From Actinomycetota bacterium (GTDB lineage Bacteria > Actinomycetota > Actinomycetes > S36-B12), in the NCBI GenBank assembly GCA_009700485.1, contig WLLZ01000062.1, positions 1 through 10,068 of the forward strand: 10,068 nucleotides of DNA, given 5' to 3'. The notes under the pieces are model-generated. The model was not told the origin of the DNA, made no database searches, and saw nothing but the letters and a program-made list of their open reading frames with translations. Position 1 is the stretch's first letter. The number at the start of each line of letters is the position of its first letter. Of the stretch, positions 7,313-10,068 are shown in pieces. The translations under genes and the position numbers were made by a program.

Positions 7313-7746
7313 TGCGCAATATTGATACGGCACTTTGGGCCGATGAATTTCGTGATTTGTTTGCGAGTGGTTTCCATTTCTTTGATTTCCTGACGGCGTA
7401 TGAACGTGATCGCCAACTCGAAGTTATTGCCCGAGTAGTAAACCCAGCGAACAAGCAGTCACAATTGTTGGCAACCTTGATTGACCCGAATCTAGGCGAG
7501 GTCGCCAGCATTGCCAGTACCTACCGGGGCGCGGTTTGGCATGAGCGTGAAACTGCTGAAATGTTTGGGATTAGTTTTGTGGGGCTAGTAGATGAGCGCC
7601 CGCTGCTACGGCGCTCACTACTTGGCGCACCACCCATGCTTAAGTCAACGGTGCTCGCCGCCCGAATGCTGAAGCCGTGGCCGGGTCAGCCATCGCCTCG
7701 TAAGCAACAGCCAATCGGAGTGACCGAAGATTGGCTTCAGGTATGA
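7312..7746 (+). CDS. NuoC-like subunit (30-kDa complex I family)
   Basis: NuoC is the cofactor-free 30-kDa peripheral subunit that packs against NuoD and NuoI. The 144-residue product shows the signature WHERETAEMFGI (76-87), equivalent to W.ERE..DMFGI in NuoC, preceded by a beta-rich half (FHFFDFLTAYERD, then LEVIARVV) and followed by ERPLLRRSLL (95-104). The usual GHPLRKDYPL tail is not recognisable; instead it ends VLAARMLKPWPGQ plus a basic stretch, a tail I associate from memory with NuoC of the extra complex-I-like clusters in actinobacteria. The start ATG overlaps the preceding TAA (TAATG), and its TGA overlaps the next ATG (ATGA), so the three genes form a tightly coupled operon. Its natural partner NuoD is not encoded nearby. 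Homology is confident; assembly into a complex is not shown. Confidence 0.8.
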   Translation: MRNIDTALWADEFRDLFASGFHFFDFLTAYERDRQLEVIARVVNPANKQSQLLATLIDPNLGEVASIASTYRGAVWHERETAEMFGISFVGLVDERPLLRRSLLGAPPMLKSTVLAARMLKPWPGQPSPRKQQPIGVTEDWLQV

Positions 7747-8093
7747 CAAATTCGATCGGGATCCCAGCGCAGGCGCACGGTGTCATCGCTCTCACCGCAT
7801 CGGCATGCACCTCGTGCATGATCTGCGTACGCGAGTGCCCAGCCTGGTGCATTGAGCTGGAGAGCCATGATGAAGAAGTGACCGAACCGGGCGCTCGCCG
7901 GCCGCGAACTGTCAGTGTCCTCGATGCATTCACCATCGATTTTGGGCTATGTATGTATTGCGGGATTTGCGTTGACTTGTGCCCGTTTGATGCGCTGGCT
8001 TGGCAGCCGGATTTTGATTACGCAGCTGGTAGCCCAAGTGGGTTAGTTCAGGGGATCAACGAACTCGAGTCTTGGGGAAAGCCCCGAGATTAA
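7743..8093 (+). CDS. NuoI-like 2x[4Fe-4S] ferredoxin-type protein
   Basis: NuoI carries clusters N6a and N6b, which relay electrons to N2. The 116-residue protein has two complete CxxCxxCxxxCP motifs, CTSCMICVRECP (Cys22, 25, 28, 32) and CMYCGICVDLCP (Cys70, 73, 76, 80), joined by a 37-residue linker containing GARRPRTVSVLDAFTIDFG. This arrangement fits NuoI/EchF-type subunits better than simple bacterial ferredoxins, whose two motifs are closer together. Only 21 residues precede the first cysteine, so the N-terminal amphipathic membrane-surface segment of canonical NuoI is largely missing. The ATG at 7743 is chosen over an in-frame TTG at 7731 because of the ATGA overlap with the nuoC-like stop. 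It is the last gene of the trio and converges on yajQ, nine bases away. Facing the KorAB operon, which lacks its own ferredoxin, it is a candidate electron acceptor or relay (inference). Confidence 0.86.
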   Translation: MTNSIGIPAQAHGVIALTASACTSCMICVRECPAWCIELESHDEEVTEPGARRPRTVSVLDAFTIDFGLCMYCGICVDLCPFDALAWQPDFDYAAGSPSGLVQGINELESWGKPRD

Positions 8094-8102
8094 CTCGCAC
8101 GG

Positions 8103-8594
8103 TCAGCGGTAGTTGACGAACTGCACCGCGAAATCAAGTTCGGCTTCTTTGACTAAGGCCTGCACCGCTTGTAGGTCATCACGGCTCTTGCTCGATACGC
8201 GGAGTTCTTCGCCCATTACCTGTGACTTGACGGCCTTGGGCCCCTCGTCGCGAATTAGCTTGCCCAGCTTCTTGGCCTGCTCCTGGCTGATCCCAGCTTT
8301 GAAGGTGCCATCGATCTTGTACTCCTTGCCAGATGACCGGGGGTCTTTTGCCTCGAAACACTTAAGGCTGAGTCCACGCTTGATGATCTTTTCCTGGAAG
8401 ACATCCAGGGCCGCCTTGGCTCGCTCTTCGGTGCCGGAGGTGATTTCAACGCCGAGTTCACCTTTCCACTCGATGGTGGTGCCCGTGTTCTTGAAGTCGA
8501 ACCGCTGCGCCAACTCCTTGGCTGCCTGGTTCAAGGCGTTGTCGGCCTCTTGGTGATCGACTTTCGAGACGATGTCAAAGCTGCTGTCAGCCAT
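8103..8594 (-). CDS. yajQ: YajQ family nucleotide-binding protein
   Basis: This 163-residue protein matches the YajQ (DUF520) family in length and sequence: MADSSFDIVSKVDHQEADNA at the N-terminus, RFDFKNTGTTIEW around 31-43, VFQEKIIKRG around 65-74, and the C-terminal EELRVSSKSRDDLQAVQ with the end at FAVQFVNYR. The family folds as two RNP-like domains and binds nucleotides; a Xanthomonas member binds cyclic di-GMP and acts as a regulator, but the role in actinobacteria is unsettled. The start is supported by AAGGAGG (8599-8605) four bases before the ATG. It is transcribed alone, convergent with the nuoI-like gene and divergent from tRNA-Tyr. The short ORF overlapping it on the opposite strand is not a gene. 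Confidence 0.96.
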   Translation of the reverse strand: MADSSFDIVSKVDHQEADNALNQAAKELAQRFDFKNTGTTIEWKGELGVEITSGTEERAKAALDVFQEKIIKRGLSLKCFEAKDPRSSGKEYKIDGTFKAGISQEQAKKLGKLIRDEGPKAVKSQVMGEELRVSSKSRDDLQAVQALVKEAELDFAVQFVNYR

Positions 8595-8647
8595 TTTGCC
8601 TCCTTCAGGTGCGTGTGCTCATCTTCGCTGAGCCTGGCGGTGGACAC

Positions 8648-8679
8648 CTGACCGGGGTGGTGGAAGCGGCCTGTAGGGT
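8648..8679 (+). promoter_or_regulatory. Possible tRNA-Tyr promoter
   Basis: TAGGGT (8674-8679) fits the actinobacterial TAnnnT -10 pattern and lies 29 bases before the mature tRNA. CTGACC (8648-8653) could be its -35 but the spacing of 20 bases is longer than usual. A nearby TGGACA (8641-8646) is even further away. The assignment is tentative. Confidence 0.3.
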
Positions 8680-8708
8680 GTGCCGAGTCTCGCCTTCGGG
8701 TGTGGCAA

Positions 8709-8794
8709 GGCAGGTTGCCCGAGTGGCCAATGGGAGCGGGCTGTAAACCCGTCGGTTAACGCCTTCGAAGGTTCGAATCCTTCACCTGCCACCA
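8709..8794 (+). tRNA. tRNA-Tyr (anticodon GTA), CCA encoded
   Basis: The acceptor stem GGCAGGT (8709-8715) pairs with ACCTGCC (8784-8790), followed by discriminator A and an encoded CCA. The D-arm is CCC/GGG. The anticodon stem GCGGG pairs with CCCGT (one G-T pair) around the loop CTGTAAA, giving anticodon GTA at 8743-8745. The T-arm is GAAGG-TTCGAAT-CCTTC. A variable region of about 14 bases makes it a class II tRNA, as expected for bacterial tRNA-Tyr. At 86 bases it is complete. Confidence 0.97.
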
Positions 8795-8798
8795 TTTA

Positions 8799-8821
8799 TG
8801 CTGGGCCAATTTTGCCCAGCA
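8799..8821 (+). terminator. Terminator-like hairpin after tRNA-Tyr
   Basis: An eight-base perfect stem, TGCTGGGC (8799-8806) and GCCCAGCA (8814-8821), with the seven-base loop CAATTTT, begins five bases after the tRNA's CCA. No T-tract follows, which is common for actinobacterial terminators. The position supports termination of the tRNA transcript. Confidence 0.55.
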
Positions 8822-8848
8822 CCTAGTTAAGTTAGGCGTCTTGCCTGA

Positions 8849-8911
8849 GTGCGCATGTTTTGGTCGTGAAATCTGGATTTTCGGTCGGTTTCACGACCAA
8901 AACGCGCGCAC
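8849..8911. repeat. Long inverted repeat (23-base arms, 21 matches) around a 17-base spacer
   Basis: The left arm (8849-8871) and right arm (8889-8911) are reverse complements except at two adjacent positions (AT in the left arm against GC expected from the right). The inner 15 bases, GTTTTGGTCGTGAAA and TTTCACGACCAAAAC, pair perfectly and the outer six (GTGCGC/GCGCAC) also pair. The spacer is 8872-8888. It lies in the non-coding stretch 8795-8979 between convergent tRNA-Tyr and the dehydrogenase gene; bases 8912-8979 hold nothing else I can recognise. Possible roles are a bidirectional transcription block, a dispersed palindromic repeat (REP-like), or a protein-binding site. A single copy in this window cannot tell these apart. 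Confidence 0.8.
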
Positions 8912-8979
8912 CAAGCGATCATCCGGCAATGCTTGCCCTCCGCCAAAGTGACCAAGTCGACATGGTGGTCCGTTCTGGG

Positions 8980-9927
8980 TTAGTCAAATGGGTAGTTCAC
9001 CCCGGTTAGTTGTTCACTGAGTTGCCAGAGGCGGTGGGCATCGGCAGTGTCAAGGGCAGCTTTTGAGCGACCAACATTTTTTGGGTAACCGCGCATTTCG
9101 AGAAACCCATCGGGGCCGATGTAGGTATTGCCAGCCAAACCCGGAGCGGTAGCGGCGAACAGGGTGGGCAAGGCCCCCATCTGCGCCGATTGTGAGATTA
9201 CATTCCCGCTTAGTGCTGTCAACTTCGCTTCGATCGCGCTGCCGCGCATGCTCGGCCCGACACCTTGCAGGTTGGTGGACGCGAACCCTGGGTGGGCTGC
9301 CAACGCGAGGATTGACAGGTTCGCTTGGTCGAGGCGGCGTTGTAGCTCAGCGGTGAACAGCAGGTTGGCCAGCTTGCTCTGCCCGTAGGCCCGCCACTGC
9401 TGGTAGCGCTCGTCACCCATCAGGTCGGCAAAGTTCATCCGTCCCATGCGATGGGCTTGTGAGGCGACGGTGACAACGCGGGAGTTAGGGACGGCCACCA
9501 ACGCCGGCAGTAGTAAGCCGGTTAGGGCGAAATGCCCAAGGTGATTGGTGCCAATTTGCATTTCGAAGCCATCTGCGGTGGCTCGTTTTGGAATGGCCAT
9601 GATGCCGGCGTTATTGATGAGCAGGTCTAGGCCTTGGGGGTTAGCGGCAGACCAGTCTTGGGCGAACGCGCGCACGCTGGCTAGATCGGCGAGATCCAGC
9701 CGGGCGAGTTCGACTTGCGCCGCCGGGGTGGTGGCGCGAATCCGGTCGGCGGCCTTTTCACCCTTGTCGAGGTCGCGGACAGCCATGGTGACTTTGGCAC
9801 CGTGAGCAGCCAAGGCCTCGGTGGTGCAAAAACCGAGGCCGGAGTTGGCTCCGGTGACAATTACGGTGCGGCCCGTGAGGTCCGGTAAATCGGAGGTATC
9901 CCACTTACGGGAGGCTGATTGCTTCAT
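8980..9927 (-). CDS. Short-chain dehydrogenase/reductase (retinol dehydrogenase-like SDR)
   Basis: This is a probable NAD(P)-dependent oxidoreductase of the SDR superfamily, 315 residues, cytoplasmic. It shows the classical Rossmann motif TGANSGLG (25-32), DLADLASVRAF (78-88) with the Asp that contacts adenine, INNAGIM (104-110), the structural Asn128 in TNHLGHFALT, catalytic Ser156 (VASQAHR), and the Tyr181-Lys185 pair in YGQSKLANLLF. SKLAN with HPGFASTNL is typical of the retinol dehydrogenase/WW-domain oxidoreductase-like group; the substrate cannot be read. The frame is open upstream to 10050, but that extension runs through the tRNA-Thr gene. ATG 9927 gives the normal short N-terminus. 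No Shine-Dalgarno sequence precedes it; TACTTT, four bases upstream, resembles a -10, hinting at a leaderless or near-leaderless transcript. It stands alone between two tRNA genes, divergent from tRNA-Thr. Confidence 0.92.
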   Translation of the reverse strand: MKQSASRKWDTSDLPDLTGRTVIVTGANSGLGFCTTEALAAHGAKVTMAVRDLDKGEKAADRIRATTPAAQVELARLDLADLASVRAFAQDWSAANPQGLDLLINNAGIMAIPKRATADGFEMQIGTNHLGHFALTGLLLPALVAVPNSRVVTVASQAHRMGRMNFADLMGDERYQQWRAYGQSKLANLLFTAELQRRLDQANLSILALAAHPGFASTNLQGVGPSMRGSAIEAKLTALSGNVISQSAQMGALPTLFAATAPGLAGNTYIGPDGFLEMRGYPKNVGRSKAALDTADAHRLWQLSEQLTGVNYPFD

Positions 9928-10017
9928 TGACAAAGTATTGGGGTTCGAGCTAAATCTTGCAGATTGGGTACCATTTTCGTTCTTGGTTGTCTCTCTTGTA
10001 CGCTTGCGGGGCTTTGT

Positions 10018-10068
10018 GCCCCAATAGCTCAGACGGCAGAGCGTCTCCATGGTAAGGAGAAGGTCTAC
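10018..10068 (+). tRNA. tRNA-Thr (anticodon GGT), 3' part cut by window edge
   Basis: GCCCCAA (10018-10024) is the 5' acceptor strand, followed by TA and a D-arm GCTC-AGACGGCA-GAGC (10027-10042). The anticodon stem TCTCC/GGAGA closes the loop ATGGTAA, giving anticodon GGT at 10051-10053 (Thr). The variable region AGGTC and the first T-arm bases are present before the window ends. A TAnnnT element, TACGCT (9999-10004), may be its -10; no clear -35 accompanies it. The 3' acceptor strand is outside the window, so that stem cannot be checked. Confidence 0.93.

Noticed and set aside
8071..8088. Small GGGG/CCCC hairpin at the end of the nuoI-like gene
   Set aside because: A seven-pair stem with one G-T pair, inside coding sequence and without a T-tract; too little to call a terminator.
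6836..8093. A group 4 [NiFe] hydrogenase (Ech-like) for the NuoB/C/I-like genes
   Set aside because: No large subunit with nickel-binding cysteines and no membrane subunits are encoded nearby, so a hydrogenase cannot be supported from this window.
8709..9927. Possible integrative element using tRNA-Tyr as attachment site
   Set aside because: No copy of the tRNA-Tyr 3' end was found downstream and there is no integrase gene in the window.
9928..10050. N-terminal extension of the dehydrogenase frame up to 10050
   Set aside because: It would run through the tRNA-Thr gene and adds a basic stretch not seen in the SDR family; the ATG at 9927 gives a normal N-terminus.

Overview
The window looks like chromosomal DNA of an actinobacterium (Actinomycetota) of moderate GC (estimated by eye, not counted). 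The evidence is the gene content and order, frequent GTG starts, and 1-4 base overlaps between consecutive genes. Nothing looks like phage, plasmid, insertion sequence or CRISPR.

Layout. Bases 2-2847 (+) are the end of a complex I operon: the 3' end of nuoM, complete nuoN, then a long-chain polyprenyl diphosphate synthase that probably builds the menaquinone side chain. Bases 2856-6728 (-) are a korA-korB-rarD operon: the two subunits of 2-oxoglutarate:ferredoxin oxidoreductase, then a RarD/EamA permease that seems to start at a CTG codon overlapping the korB stop. Bases 6836-8093 (+), divergent from korA, are three tightly coupled genes for small NuoB-, NuoC- and NuoI-like proteins with no NuoD or membrane subunits beside them. 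Bases 8103-8594 (-) are yajQ. Bases 8709-8794 (+) are tRNA-Tyr(GTA), followed by a terminator-like hairpin and a striking 23-base-arm inverted repeat. Bases 8980-9927 (-) are a short-chain dehydrogenase. The window ends inside a tRNA-Thr(GGT) gene (10018 onward, +).

How it fits together. NuoM and NuoN are proton-pumping subunits of an enzyme that in actinobacteria reduces menaquinone, and the next gene probably makes the quinone tail. KorAB oxidises 2-oxoglutarate and passes electrons to a low-potential iron-sulfur acceptor. The divergent NuoB/C/I-like trio carries three predicted [4Fe-4S] sites (one N2-type, two ferredoxin-type) and is the most interesting part of the window. It could take electrons from KorAB or supply an alternative peripheral module to a complex I membrane arm. 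It could also be the remnant of the second, partial complex-I-like cluster that, from memory, sits between korAB and yajQ in Streptomyces. That functional link is inference. The dehydrogenase and the inverted repeat lie between two tRNA genes, a place where accessory genes often insert.
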